Shown here one piece after another: positions 1 to 7,842 of a stretch of 64,000 nucleotides of DNA (within the stretch, counting starts at the first letter, position 1; each line of letters opens with the position of its first letter). The DNA is taken from positions 62,001-126,000 of the forward strand of contig CAKQRQ010000001.1 of the NCBI GenBank assembly GCA_934271465.1, in the 5' to 3' direction. The notes under the pieces were generated by a model. It was not told the origin of the DNA and ran no database searches. It saw only the letters and a list, made by a program, of their open reading frames with translations. Position numbers and translations under genes: made by a program. Origin of the DNA: an uncultured Alphaproteobacteria bacterium (GTDB lineage: Bacteria > Pseudomonadota > Alphaproteobacteria > RF32 > CAG-239).

Positions 1-360
1 AAAAATCAAACTGATCAGAATTAATGCTATAAATTTGATGACGGCTTTGTAGATGTTGCGTCGGCTGTCCGCAATATCCTGCACGACCTCAGTTGAATCT
101 TTTTGATAGTCAATTTTGCTTAAAGATTTTTTTGTCCCCTTTTTTCCGCTCAGATTACTGACGTATTCAATCGTTTCTAGATAGGTATTATCCGCAACAT
201 CAAAGGTTTCTTTGATTATCTTGACTTTATGGGAGGCTGTTTCCTGCTCTTTTGCCAGATGATATGCCTCGGAACGCTGTTCCGGCACAAACCTCTCCAT
301 TAACTGCCATCCGGCACCCGAATCAACATAAACCTCATAATGCGCAATCTTTGTCATCAT
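1..360 (-). CDS. Hypothetical protein, C-terminus cut off by the window edge
   Basis: An open frame begins with two adjacent ATG codons at 360 and 357 and reads without a stop to base 1, so 120 codons of the amino-terminal part are visible. The protein starts MMTKIAHYEVYVD and has a charged, soluble-looking body. The last visible stretch (AVIKFIALILISLIF) is hydrophobic and probably the first membrane segment. I do not recognise a family. It lies downstream of rpmE on the same strand, but a terminator sits between them, so it probably has its own promoter. The reading frame is convincing; the function is unknown. Confidence 0.6.
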   Translation of the reverse strand, partial: MMTKIAHYEVYVDSGAGWQLMERFVPEQRSEAYHLAKEQETASHKVKIIKETFDVADNTYLETIEYVSNLSGKKGTKKSLSKIDYQKDSTEVVQDIADSRRNIYKAVIKFIALILISLIF

Positions 361-379
361 ACACTACCTTAAAGATTAT

Positions 380-415
380 AAAAAAACCTGCACTCAGAAT
401 ACCAAGCGCAGGTTA
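380..415 (-). terminator. Rho-independent terminator after rpmE
   Basis: On the minus strand the inverted repeat AACCTGC / GCAGGTT is followed directly by a run of seven T. It begins about 25 bases past the rpmE stop, where its terminator is expected. Confidence 0.7.
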
Positions 416-438
416 ATAAATCGTAAGCTCTAATCAGA

Positions 439-675
439 TTATTCAGCATCACCCGTTTTGATACCGAAAGCACCAAATTTGCTTTTGAACTTAGACAATT
501 GTCCGCCTGTGTCAACCAAACGACGAACCCCCGTCCAAACCGGATGAGACTTGGGATCAACTTCCAAGGTAATGACATCACCGGCTTTGCCCAAAGTAGA
601 GCGTGTTGTATATTTTTGACCATCAGTCATTACATAAGTAATCTCGTGATAATCGGGATGAATTCCTTTTTTCAT
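439..675 (-). CDS. rpmE: 50S ribosomal protein L31
   Basis: Bacterial large-subunit protein L31. The 78-residue product begins MKKGIHPDYHEI and carries the family hallmarks: a threonine-rich TTRSTLGK segment, DPKSHPVWTG and a VDTGG motif near residue 55. It has no zinc-binding CxxC, so it is the cysteine-free form common in alphaproteobacteria, which does not depend on zinc. It is transcribed alone, with a terminator just downstream. The length is normal for the family. The carboxy-terminal tail GIKTGDAE is slightly extended and acidic. Confidence 0.95.
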   Translation of the reverse strand: MKKGIHPDYHEITYVMTDGQKYTTRSTLGKAGDVITLEVDPKSHPVWTGVRRLVDTGGQLSKFKSKFGAFGIKTGDAE

Positions 676-771
676 CTTAAAAAAACTCCTAAAATCTTAA
701 CATTAACGGCAATAATTTTATGCCCTTATACATTAAGCGTTTAAATAACGCAAGCATTATTTTCAAAAATT

Positions 772-1587
772 TTAAATTTCTTCCAGTTCAACGGTGTTTA
801 TTTTGTCAGAATCGGCCTCGACATTCACAACTTTGATACTGAAATTCTTATATCCCTGTTTAATCAGATACCCTCTGACATTGACAGCTCTGTTAAGGCT
901 GATGCGTTTTTTCTTAAACGTATCGACACCATTATCCAAATTATAAGCATAAATGGCTATTTTATTTTTATCTGTATTTTTGAAATGGCCGACGATTTCA
1001 TCAATTTGAGCCATTTGTTCGGGAGAAATTTCATCATCTTCCGCCCCAAAGGATATTTTTCCGCCCACAGTATCATTTTCAACCGGCTCTTCTTCAATCA
1101 ATAACTTCGGCTGGGGAGTGACTTGTTCAGGAGCGGATACGGCAGGTTCTGACGGAACGGTTTGCTCGACAGGTTGTTCAACAGCCGGTTCTGATGAAAC
1201 GGAAGCCTCTGCAACGGGCTCAGAAACGACAGGCGCTGTTTCTGCCTGTTTTGGTTCAGTTTCAGGTTTCGGTTCAACATTGACGACAACGATTCCGTCT
1301 GTTGATTCGACATAAGGTATCGGCTGCGGTTCCGGTTTCGGCTCAATTTTTGGTTCAAGTTTGCGAGGAGCAGCTTCTTTCTTGACACTTTTGACTGTCG
1401 GCGCCGTTTTTTTGACAACCGCCTTTTTCGGTTTGGGTTTAACTATCGGAAAAAGAGGCTCTGCCGGCCCTCCGACAAACCCGTCCAGATTATCCAAAAC
1501 CGACAAATCGACATAAACATCCTCTTGAGCCTGCGCTGTAACGCAAAGTCCCAAGACAACGGCAAAAGCTACTTTTTCCAAACGCAT
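772..1587 (-). CDS. Exported protein with Pro/Glu-rich spacer and OmpA-like C-terminal domain
   Basis: The 271-residue product starts with a clear signal peptide (VAFAVVLGLCVTAQAQ, cleavage expected after AQA). Residues about 50-75 are lysine-rich. Residues about 75-170 are a low-complexity region of proline, glutamate and valine that would span the periplasm. The last 95 residues resemble an OmpA/MotB fold: EDDEISPEQMAQIDEIV, then IAIYAYNLDNG, then KKRISLNRAVNVRGYLIKQG, which matches the RA..vr.yL...G helix of peptidoglycan-binding OmpA domains. Likely role (inference): an envelope protein touching peptidoglycan. The gene follows the suhB-like gene with a short gap, so it may be the last gene of the efp operon. 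Confidence 0.7.
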   Translation of the reverse strand: MRLEKVAFAVVLGLCVTAQAQEDVYVDLSVLDNLDGFVGGPAEPLFPIVKPKPKKAVVKKTAPTVKSVKKEAAPRKLEPKIEPKPEPQPIPYVESTDGIVVVNVEPKPETEPKQAETAPVVSEPVAEASVSSEPAVEQPVEQTVPSEPAVSAPEQVTPQPKLLIEEEPVENDTVGGKISFGAEDDEISPEQMAQIDEIVGHFKNTDKNKIAIYAYNLDNGVDTFKKKRISLNRAVNVRGYLIKQGYKNFSIKVVNVEADSDKINTVELEEI

Positions 1588-1608
1588 CTTTTTTTCCCTC
1601 TGTTGAAG

Positions 1609-2364
1609 TTACTTAACCGATTCAAATAATTTTTTGCCCAATTCGGCATTGGCCGCCACAATATTTCCTTCAGACAAAACCAAACCCAAATCAGCATCGC
1701 GAATATCTTTTTGGTTCTTTGCAAAAACCTGACCGCCTGCCTCTCTGACGAGTAAAACACCGGCTGCAATTTCAGCCGCATCATTTCCGTTAGAAACAAC
1801 GCCGTCAACTTTTCCGGCTGCCAAAGCGGCTAAATCCAAGCTAATCGAGCCGAAATAGCGCACCGTCGCCGGAACAGAAACACCCGCATCTGCAGCAATA
1901 AGCGCCTGAGACAAATCTTTACGCGCCGAAACACGCAAACGCTCATGATTGCGATAACCTTCTTTGAAAGCGCCATTTCCTTTTTCGGCAAAAAACATAT
2001 CCGCCGTCGCCGGATTGTAAATGACAGCCGAGACGACCGCTCCGTTGACAACTTCAGCTATGCTGACGGCAAAATACGGAATTCCGTGAATAAAGTTTAT
2101 TTCGCCATTAAGCGCCGAAATTAAAAAATGCGGTGCGTTCGGAACTTTTCCGCCAACGGAAACAACCGCATACTGCGGACGAACTTTTTGAAGCTCTGTG
2201 CGCAAAATCGTCGTTGTTCTATCACAGGCCGCTTTTGTAAATTCTTTATGGCCTTTGACCGATGTCTGAAGTTGTTCAATCTCGCTGAAATCGCGGGAAA
2301 GCCCTGTGCCGGCCTTTTTGGCTATGTTCATCAGCAAATTAAGGTTTGTTGAGATGTATGACAT
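1609..2364 (-). CDS. SuhB/inositol-monophosphatase-fold protein, probably catalytically dead
   Basis: The 251-residue product aligns along its length with the SuhB/IMPase family: HGIPYFAVSIAEVVNG, GSISLDLAALAAGKVDG and AAGVLLVREAGG are all in the right order. The metal site is gone. The usual SEEYG glutamates read SVGGK; the WxxDPLDGTTNF motif reads FLISALNGEINF, losing both aspartates and the threonine; and the WDxAAG aspartate is glutamate (AEIAAG). Length is normal. The ATG overlaps the efp stop by one base (TAATG), so translation is probably coupled. In alphaproteobacteria an IMPase gene next to efp is usual, so this looks like the normal gene with lost activity. E. coli SuhB also acts without catalysis in rRNA antitermination, and a similar role is possible here. 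Confidence 0.8.
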   Translation of the reverse strand: MSYISTNLNLLMNIAKKAGTGLSRDFSEIEQLQTSVKGHKEFTKAACDRTTTILRTELQKVRPQYAVVSVGGKVPNAPHFLISALNGEINFIHGIPYFAVSIAEVVNGAVVSAVIYNPATADMFFAEKGNGAFKEGYRNHERLRVSARKDLSQALIAADAGVSVPATVRYFGSISLDLAALAAGKVDGVVSNGNDAAEIAAGVLLVREAGGQVFAKNQKDIRDADLGLVLSEGNIVAANAELGKKLFESVK

Positions 2365-2927
2365 TATTTTGCTCTTTCAACATAAGACGCATCAGATGTG
2401 GCAACAACAATCTTGTCTCCCGTGCCGACAAACGGCGGAACTGTCGTTCTAACGCCATTATCCAAAACAGCCGGTTTGTAAGAAGAAGAAACTGTCTGCC
2501 CTTTGATAACAGGCTCAGTTTCAACAACTTCACAAATAACCTGTAGCGGCAATTCGACCGAAATCGGTTTTCCGTCAATAACGCTGACTTTGACTTCCAT
2601 ACCATCTGTCAAGAACGGACGAGAATCGCCCAAAATGTCCGCAGGCATTGCAAACTGCTCATATGTGTCGCTTTCCATAAAAGTTAACCCTGTGGCATCT
2701 TCATACAAAAACTGACAGTCTTTTGTTTCAACCATCAATTTTTCGACCATATCTTCCGTGCGGAAGCGTTCGTTTGTCTTTGTTCCTTCCTCAACGGATT
2801 TCATTTCAACCTGCATAAAGGCGCCGCCCTTACCCGGTTTAACAAAATTGGTTTTAATAACCGTCCACGGTTTGTTTTTGTATTCAATTACCCATCCGAT
2901 ACGAATCGAACCAGCCTGCTGTTTCAT
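2364..2927 (-). CDS. efp: Translation elongation factor P
   Basis: EF-P binds between the P and E sites and rescues ribosomes stalled on polyproline. The product has 187 residues, the usual length. It shows the amino-terminal KOW-like domain with the modifiable lysine loop KPGKGGAFMQ near residue 32, and the two carboxy-terminal OB domains ending in GTGDKIVVATSDASYVERAK. The loop lysine is the type modified by EpmA/EpmB elsewhere; neither gene is in this window. The proline-rich proteins nearby are plausible clients. It is first in a minus-strand group with the suhB-like gene. Confidence 0.96.
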   Translation of the reverse strand: MKQQAGSIRIGWVIEYKNKPWTVIKTNFVKPGKGGAFMQVEMKSVEEGTKTNERFRTEDMVEKLMVETKDCQFLYEDATGLTFMESDTYEQFAMPADILGDSRPFLTDGMEVKVSVIDGKPISVELPLQVICEVVETEPVIKGQTVSSSYKPAVLDNGVRTTVPPFVGTGDKIVVATSDASYVERAK

Positions 2928-2997
2928 TCCTTTATACTCCTTAAATAAAAATTGTTCTTAAACACTTTGTCTGACAAACTAATATAAACTTTGTTTT

Positions 2998-3504
2998 TTA
3001 GCAACCAAAATTTTCAAAAAAATTTGAAGGAATTATCACAAAATCAACATCTAACCCCTTTATATCTCTTTGAGGCTTTTCTATCAGAACCGCCGATGGA
3101 ATTAAAAAAAGCTCGTTATACCAACTTATCATTTCTTTTTCATATATTGTTTCATCATCTTTAAAAGCCAAAAATTCCGGCTCAACCTCTCCGGCCAACA
3201 TAGCCTCATGCCGCCGCGCAGGCACAATCACACCCAGTGTTTTTTTCTTAAGGGCCTCTCTTAAAGGCTTGAGCTGCATCTTAATCGGCTTTTTGTCATC
3301 AATCTCTTTAACAACGCCGTCCAATCCGAATTTTTGACAAACGTCAAGCGCCGTGCTCCCTATTGTCAAAACCATTTTTCCTGTGGCAACAACCTCTTTG
3401 AGGCGTTCTTCGGACAAACTGTCGGCAGCCAAATAGCAGGCAATCTTGTCGCTTTTGTAAATTTTATCTTCGTTTTTTTGAATATAGAGGATTACTTGTG
3501 GCAT
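2998..3504 (-). CDS. ThiE-like protein, divergent
   Basis: A 168-residue protein without signal peptide. The segment LGVIVPARRHEAMLAGEVEPEFLAF matches the late part of the thiamine-phosphate-synthase barrel in alphaproteobacterial ThiE-like proteins, where a SRHxAMxAGExGADYVAF pattern is seen. The first part is too short and too divergent to show the pyrophosphate and thiazole-phosphate contacts of real ThiE. It is therefore better called ThiE-like than thiamine-phosphate synthase. It lies 70 bases upstream of efp on the same strand. I hold the family assignment loosely. Confidence 0.5.
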   Translation of the reverse strand: MPQVILYIQKNEDKIYKSDKIACYLAADSLSEERLKEVVATGKMVLTIGSTALDVCQKFGLDGVVKEIDDKKPIKMQLKPLREALKKKTLGVIVPARRHEAMLAGEVEPEFLAFKDDETIYEKEMISWYNELFLIPSAVLIEKPQRDIKGLDVDFVIIPSNFFENFGC

Positions 3505-3583
3505 AATTCGCTTTATCTCTTGTAAATGTTTTATCAGATGGTTATTATATTTTTTCTGTAATCATAAGGGAATAATTTTAAAA

Positions 3584-3841
3584 GTGAAAGAAAAATCCGT
3601 GACTGACGCTCAAATTTTTGATTTTGCCCAAACAAAAGATGCTCTCGGCGAACTCTCGGCCGATTTAATTACCCTTGAGACCGCCGTCAAATTAAAGCAA
3701 ACGACCTTAAGCAAGGAAAAAGAATCTTTGACAGAAATTCTCCACGCAAAAGAAACTGCTTTGACAACCTTGAGAGAAACTGTTCAAAATGCTTTGGCGG
3801 ATATTGATGTTATCAACACCCATATTGAGGAGGCTCTTTAG
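3584..3841 (+). CDS. Small coiled-coil protein upstream of zapA
   Basis: An 85-residue, almost entirely helical and charged protein (LKQTTLSKEKESLTEILHAK) with leucine heptads, predicted to form a coiled coil. It uses a GTG start at 3584; a second GTG at 3599 is possible, and neither has an ideal ribosome site. It ends three bases before the zapA ATG, so the two are almost certainly co-translated. Alphaproteobacteria commonly carry a short coiled-coil gene (DUF4164-like) just before zapA, and by position a cell-division role is plausible. It does not itself show ZapB hallmarks. Confidence 0.7.
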   Translation: MKEKSVTDAQIFDFAQTKDALGELSADLITLETAVKLKQTTLSKEKESLTEILHAKETALTTLRETVQNALADIDVINTHIEEAL

Positions 3842-3844
3842 AAA

Positions 3845-4177
3845 ATGGCTCAAGTAACGATTACGATTAATTCCCGCGAATATGCCATTGCCTGTGAAGA
3901 TGGTCAAGAATTTAGAATCTTGCAGCTTTCCCGCTTATTGGATGAAAAAGCTAAACTTTTGACAGACGGCACTAACCAAGTCAGTGAAAGCATGCTGTTG
4001 GCTATGGTCGGCCTTTTGTTGGCTGATGAACTTTCCGAACTCAAAAAAGGAAAAGCCGACTCCGCCCCTAGAATGGATACGACCGCACTTCAAAAAATTG
4101 ATACAGAGTTGGCCGGCACGATAAAATCTTTGGATGAGCGCTTGAAATCGCTTGCAAAGGAGATAAATCTTTTGTAA
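3845..4177 (+). CDS. zapA: Cell division protein ZapA
   Basis: ZapA binds FtsZ and bundles its filaments at the division ring. The 110-residue product opens with MAQVTITINSREYAIAC, the beta-hairpin typical of ZapA, followed by GQEFRILQLSRLLDEKAK (the family's EexrLxxLaxxld helix) and a long carboxy-terminal coiled coil. The length is normal. The upstream neighbour is a small coiled-coil gene and the downstream element is a 6S RNA candidate, an arrangement conserved in alphaproteobacteria. Confidence 0.9.
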   Translation: MAQVTITINSREYAIACEDGQEFRILQLSRLLDEKAKLLTDGTNQVSESMLLAMVGLLLADELSELKKGKADSAPRMDTTALQKIDTELAGTIKSLDERLKSLAKEINLL

Positions 4178-4196
4178 GATAATTATATCGAGAAAT

Positions 4197-4353
4197 TAGA
4201 GACTGCGTAGTGCGTGTTTTTAGCAGGTCTTCCGAGCCAACATTATTTTTTAGGGAGCTGTCCCCGAATAAATCGTGGTTTATTCATATGGCACCCACTT
4301 ATTGACCCGCGGTTCGTTTCAAGAATGTATCATACACGGCTAAACGGTTTCTA
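4197..4353 (+). ncRNA. ssrS: 6S RNA (SsrS) candidate
   Basis: The non-coding interval after zapA folds on paper like 6S RNA. The 5' end (AGAGACTGCGTAGTGCGTGT) pairs with the 3' end (ACACGGCTAAACGGTTTCT) into a long closing stem. The middle contains GGGAGCTGTCCCC, a GAATAAATCGTGGTTTATTC hairpin and GGCACCCAC followed by GACCCGCGGTTCG, features I associate with alphaproteobacterial 6S RNA. Length is about 157 nt, and a strong terminator follows. 6S RNA mimics an open promoter and holds the housekeeping RNA polymerase. Ends are approximate. The location directly after zapA is the conserved one, which raises confidence. Confidence 0.75.
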
Positions 4354-4365
4354 ACCATTTTTATA

Positions 4366-4393
4366 AAACCCCGTTGACGACAGCGGGGTTTTG
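4366..4393 (+). terminator. Terminator after the 6S RNA
   Basis: AAAACCCCG ... CGGGGTTTT forms a 9-bp stem with a 10-base loop and a T-rich 3' side. It lies between the 6S candidate and ymdB. Confidence 0.75.
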
Positions 4394-4436
4394 TTGATAT
4401 AAAGTATACTCAAACCGTTATTTTGAGGGAAAAACT

Positions 4437-5225
4437 TTGAAAATTGTTTATTTGGGAGATATTGTCGCTCGTCCGGGGCGTGAAGCTGTTAAACAATCCA
4501 TCAGGATTTTGAAAGAAAGATATGCCTTTGATGCGCTCATTGCCAATGTTGATAATGCCGCTCACGGATTCGGCTGCACCCCGAAAATATGCACACAGCT
4601 TCTTGAAGCCGGCGTTTCGGCTTTTGTGACCGGCGACCATGTTTGGAATCAAAAAGAAATCTTTTCTTTTTTGGACGACAATAAACGAATTGTCCGACCT
4701 CTTAATTACGCCCCGTCTCTTCCCGGAACCGGCGCTCGCGAAATTCCGACGGACAACGGCAAAAAGCTTCTGTTGATTGAAGTTGTCGGACGTGTTTTTA
4801 TGGAAGCCGTCGACTGCCCCCTCAAAACAACAGACGCTGTTTTGGAAAAATACACCCTCGGCCAAAATATTGATGCCGTATTTATTGATATTCATGCAGA
4901 AGCTACTGCCGAAAAACAAGCCTTTGCCAGATATTTTGACGGGCGTGTTTCTGCAATTATCGGCTCACACACACATGTTCCGACAAACGACGCTGTCATT
5001 TTGCCCAATGGAACCGCCTATCAAACCGATGCCGGTATGTGCGGAGATTATAACGGAGTTATCGGATTTAATCCGCAAACGCCGATTGAACGTCTTAAAG
5101 ACAAATTTTCGAGCAGCCGGCTTGAACCTTGCTCTGGAAAAGGGACGGTCTGCGGCACTTTTGTTCAAACAGATGATACAACGGGACTTGCTATTGCTGT
5201 TGAGGCTTTCAAACTTATTCCGTAA
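4437..5225 (+). CDS. YmdB-family metallophosphoesterase
   Basis: The 262-residue product belongs to the YmdB/TIGR00282 calcineurin-like phosphoesterases, which act on 2',3'-cyclic nucleotides in characterised members. It shows MKIVYLGDIVARPGRE (family GDVVGxxGR), ANVDNAAHGFG (family NgENaagGfG), GDHVWNQKEI, IDIHAEATAEK and GSHTHVPT. The metal-site glutamate of NGEN is aspartate here, a mild change that may keep function. The start is TTG at 4437, with GAGGGA upstream and the family's exact MKI beginning. It follows the zapA-6S block; the folate cyclo-ligase gene often found between them is absent. The last 11 bases overlap the convergent J-domain gene. Confidence 0.87.
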   Translation: MKIVYLGDIVARPGREAVKQSIRILKERYAFDALIANVDNAAHGFGCTPKICTQLLEAGVSAFVTGDHVWNQKEIFSFLDDNKRIVRPLNYAPSLPGTGAREIPTDNGKKLLLIEVVGRVFMEAVDCPLKTTDAVLEKYTLGQNIDAVFIDIHAEATAEKQAFARYFDGRVSAIIGSHTHVPTNDAVILPNGTAYQTDAGMCGDYNGVIGFNPQTPIERLKDKFSSSRLEPCSGKGTVCGTFVQTDDTTGLAIAVEAFKLIP

Positions 5226-6354
5226 TTGAACTCCCGAATGGGATCTCTTTTCCGATACCGTTTTTCAGATTTTCCATCCGGATAAAGCCTGTTTCACCAT
5301 TATCTATCATAATTCGGGCCCAGACATTATCCGGCGTCAGCCCTGTCAGACGAACAGTTGTTTGCGCCGGCAGTTTTTTCATCGAATCAAAGTCATCAGA
5401 CGGACCATACATTATTACACTCTCTTTTGACAGGTGATACAACTTGGAAACATCTGATTTATCAACCGGAATACTGATAACCTTTCCGACAACCACATCA
5501 TCAACCCCTTCGCCTTTATTTCCGAAATTGACTCGTTGATAATAATCAATTTCTTTTTTCTTTGAAAAAATTCCCCATAAATCCGCCTCGCTTAAATCTG
5601 CATAATTCTCGGCAATCGGCCAAAAAGCTCCGCAAATAATCATAAACGGCACAATCAGCTGGGAAATTTTGAGCGAAAACATATTCCACGGCGCGGGCAC
5701 AGAAACTTTGACAGCCAATTCATTCAAAAAAACATCTATCAGTTTTCTATCATCACCGGAGAGTATCTTTTTTGCCAAAATTCCGCTTTGGGCTGCAAGA
5801 ATCGGTTTATTTTCTTTGGCATAGGCAATCATATTATGGATATAAATTTTCAAAGTCTCTCTTTGAGAAATCGGGCGGGTAAAGTTTTTGACCAGCGCTT
5901 TAAAATTTTGCACGCAACCTTTCGGATGCCACCAACCGGCAATCCAGTTTATTACAGAAATTTTTGCACTTAATTTGAGAGCATTTCCATAAGAAAGAGG
6001 CTTTTCGACCGTCCGAATTTTATACCCCGCTCCAAATGACAAAACTTCAGACAATGAGACGGATTTAATGTCGATATCGCCTTCCTTATCCCTAAAAGGC
6101 GTCATGACTTCAATATCAGGATAATTGTCGGCGCGATAAACCAATGACAAAATATCATATATCAATCTTGATTTCGGCGTGCTCAAGATTTCATACGCAA
6201 CAGATAATTTTTGAAAAATATCTGTTGTATCCCTGTCTTTGTTATAGTCCGGATGCCATTTTTTTGCTAAATCGCGGTAAGCTTGTTTAATCAAACTTCC
6301 GTCCGCAGCCGCCGTTACGCCCAAAACCTTATAATATCCCAAAGCATCTTTCAT
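5215..6354 (-). CDS. J-domain membrane protein with SH3-like C-terminal domain, end of flagellar operon
   Basis: The 379-residue product has an amino-terminal J domain (YYKVLGVTAAADGSLIKQAY, then WHPDYNKD with the essential HPD at about 34-36), a helical middle, one likely membrane segment near residues 235-255 (ISQLIVPFMIICGAF) and a carboxy-terminal SH3b-like region (LPAQTTVRLTGL, then GETGFIRMENL). J domains stimulate DnaK-type Hsp70; the rest would decide the client. It is the last gene of the flagellar operon, abutting the preceding gene without a gap, so it may assist flagellar or envelope assembly (inference). It is not DnaJ itself: there is no Gly/Phe linker and no zinc domain. Confidence 0.75.
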   Translation of the reverse strand: MKDALGYYKVLGVTAAADGSLIKQAYRDLAKKWHPDYNKDRDTTDIFQKLSVAYEILSTPKSRLIYDILSLVYRADNYPDIEVMTPFRDKEGDIDIKSVSLSEVLSFGAGYKIRTVEKPLSYGNALKLSAKISVINWIAGWWHPKGCVQNFKALVKNFTRPISQRETLKIYIHNMIAYAKENKPILAAQSGILAKKILSGDDRKLIDVFLNELAVKVSVPAPWNMFSLKISQLIVPFMIICGAFWPIAENYADLSEADLWGIFSKKKEIDYYQRVNFGNKGEGVDDVVVGKVISIPVDKSDVSKLYHLSKESVIMYGPSDDFDSMKKLPAQTTVRLTGLTPDNVWARIMIDNGETGFIRMENLKNGIGKEIPFGSSITE

Positions 6355-7842
6355 CTACACATAAATCCCTTCGCTGTCTGTTTGTTCTCGAAAAGCAATA
6401 AAAACTTCTTTTCTGTTGATTTTGACGTTTCCCGTATAATTTACAGCATACAGTGATTTCTTAAACAAATTAATAATATTTGAACAAAAATCGTCACTTT
6501 GGCTTTCTGAAGTGCGGATTATCAAGTCCAATTTGCGTTTTGTTTTATCGGCGAACCCGTCAAACTGAAAATTTCCTAACTTTGAAAATGATGTTTCTAC
6601 AATAAACCGCACACGGTCTTCTGAAACCTGAGTTCCTTTTTCCTTTTCGTTCTGTTTTTTGACGGCGACTTTGAGCGGCGCAATCCAATTTCCATCAAAA
6701 AACGGCATTTCGACAATTTTCCAAATAGGCGTTTCTTTTGTTGATGCCGATAAAAAATTTTTTATGCTTTCGGCAATATTTTTATCCTGTAACAAATCGA
6801 CGGTTTTTGTTCCGGCAATCTCTTCTCCCAGCCATTGTTCCACATTCTTTTGCTGTGCCGCTCGATAAAAACTGACAATATTTTGAAAAAGATTGTTTCC
6901 CTGAACAGTCAATTTGCTCAAAACGGCATTAAAGACTTCTTTCGGCCATCGGGCTTCTTCGTCTGTCAATAATTTAAAGTGATTTCTCACAGCCTCATTT
7001 TGAAAAACAAGTGTCGATTTTTTATTCGGAATAATTTGCTTGAACACCTCATCCAAAACTTTAAAATCTTCTCCTGCTTCCGGAATCGTTTTGACTATAT
7101 TCAATATAATTTTTTCAGACACCGGCCATTTGATTTTTGATTCAAAAACCGTTTTTCCGAGCGGTGTTTCGAGCGTTGTTATATCGCTCGAGCGACCGGA
7201 AACATCTCCCGTTATTTTTTGCCCAACCAAATTTTCGACTTCTTGTCGGAGTTGTTCTTTGTATTCGGGCAAATTTTCCGGATGGACGGCAATTTGTTTT
7301 AAGGTTTGCAGAATCGGTGTTAAAACTTGCTGATTATTTGTTACGTTTTCACTTCCGAAAGCTTCAAGGCTTGTCTGAACAGACTTTATTCCGTCTGATA
7401 TTTTATGCGCTGTTTGTATCGAGAGCCCCATTTTTTGAAGATTTTGCCTGACAAAATCGCTTATTTTAAGCGGCGTAGGTTCAATCGTCCGCAAAAGATT
7501 TTTGAGCGGACTGTCAGAAACGGTATTCGCTTTTTCTTCCGTTACCGGCTCTTTTAAAGGAATCAACTTTCCGCTTTCGCCGATTTTCACGTTTATTTCT
7601 ACTTCTGCATCCGTCCGGCCTGCAAAAAAATTTTTGCTTATCGGCACTGTGAACATTTTATCTGACGTTTGCAATATTCCCTGAAAATTTCCGTTATCCT
7701 GAAGCACTATTTTCAAGACAGCCTTGTCGCCGATTGATATCTGTTCCGATATTTCGGGTGGAAGTTTCGGCAAGATTACTCCGCCTGAAGAATCGGTCGA
7801 AATCGGCGGAAGCCCCGTTAACGAATTAACAAAACCGCTCAT
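6355..7842 (-). CDS. Unknown flagellar-operon protein, possibly FliK-like
   Basis: A 495-residue soluble protein of unknown family. The first 120 residues are beta-rich with a proline-glycine start (GGVILPKLPPEISEQISIGD), the middle is helical, and the last 100 contain FSKLGNFQFDGFADKTKRK and LDLIIRTSESQSDD, which faintly resembles the carboxy-terminal half of hook-length-control proteins. A clear FliK is encoded elsewhere (18977-20467), so this is not the main hook-length protein. It overlaps the FlhG-like gene by 17 bases and abuts the J-domain gene, so it is surely co-transcribed with the flagellar genes. The frame is convincing; the role is not. Confidence 0.6.
   Translation of the reverse strand: MSGFVNSLTGLPPISTDSSGGVILPKLPPEISEQISIGDKAVLKIVLQDNGNFQGILQTSDKMFTVPISKNFFAGRTDAEVEINVKIGESGKLIPLKEPVTEEKANTVSDSPLKNLLRTIEPTPLKISDFVRQNLQKMGLSIQTAHKISDGIKSVQTSLEAFGSENVTNNQQVLTPILQTLKQIAVHPENLPEYKEQLRQEVENLVGQKITGDVSGRSSDITTLETPLGKTVFESKIKWPVSEKIILNIVKTIPEAGEDFKVLDEVFKQIIPNKKSTLVFQNEAVRNHFKLLTDEEARWPKEVFNAVLSKLTVQGNNLFQNIVSFYRAAQQKNVEQWLGEEIAGTKTVDLLQDKNIAESIKNFLSASTKETPIWKIVEMPFFDGNWIAPLKVAVKKQNEKEKGTQVSEDRVRFIVETSFSKLGNFQFDGFADKTKRKLDLIIRTSESQSDDFCSNIINLFKKSLYAVNYTGNVKINRKEVFIAFREQTDSEGIYV

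Noticed and set aside
1098..1418. A 106-codon frame within the OmpA-like gene
   Set aside because: It is a shifted reading of the Pro/Glu/Lys-rich spacer, composed of Asn/Arg/Leu repeats.
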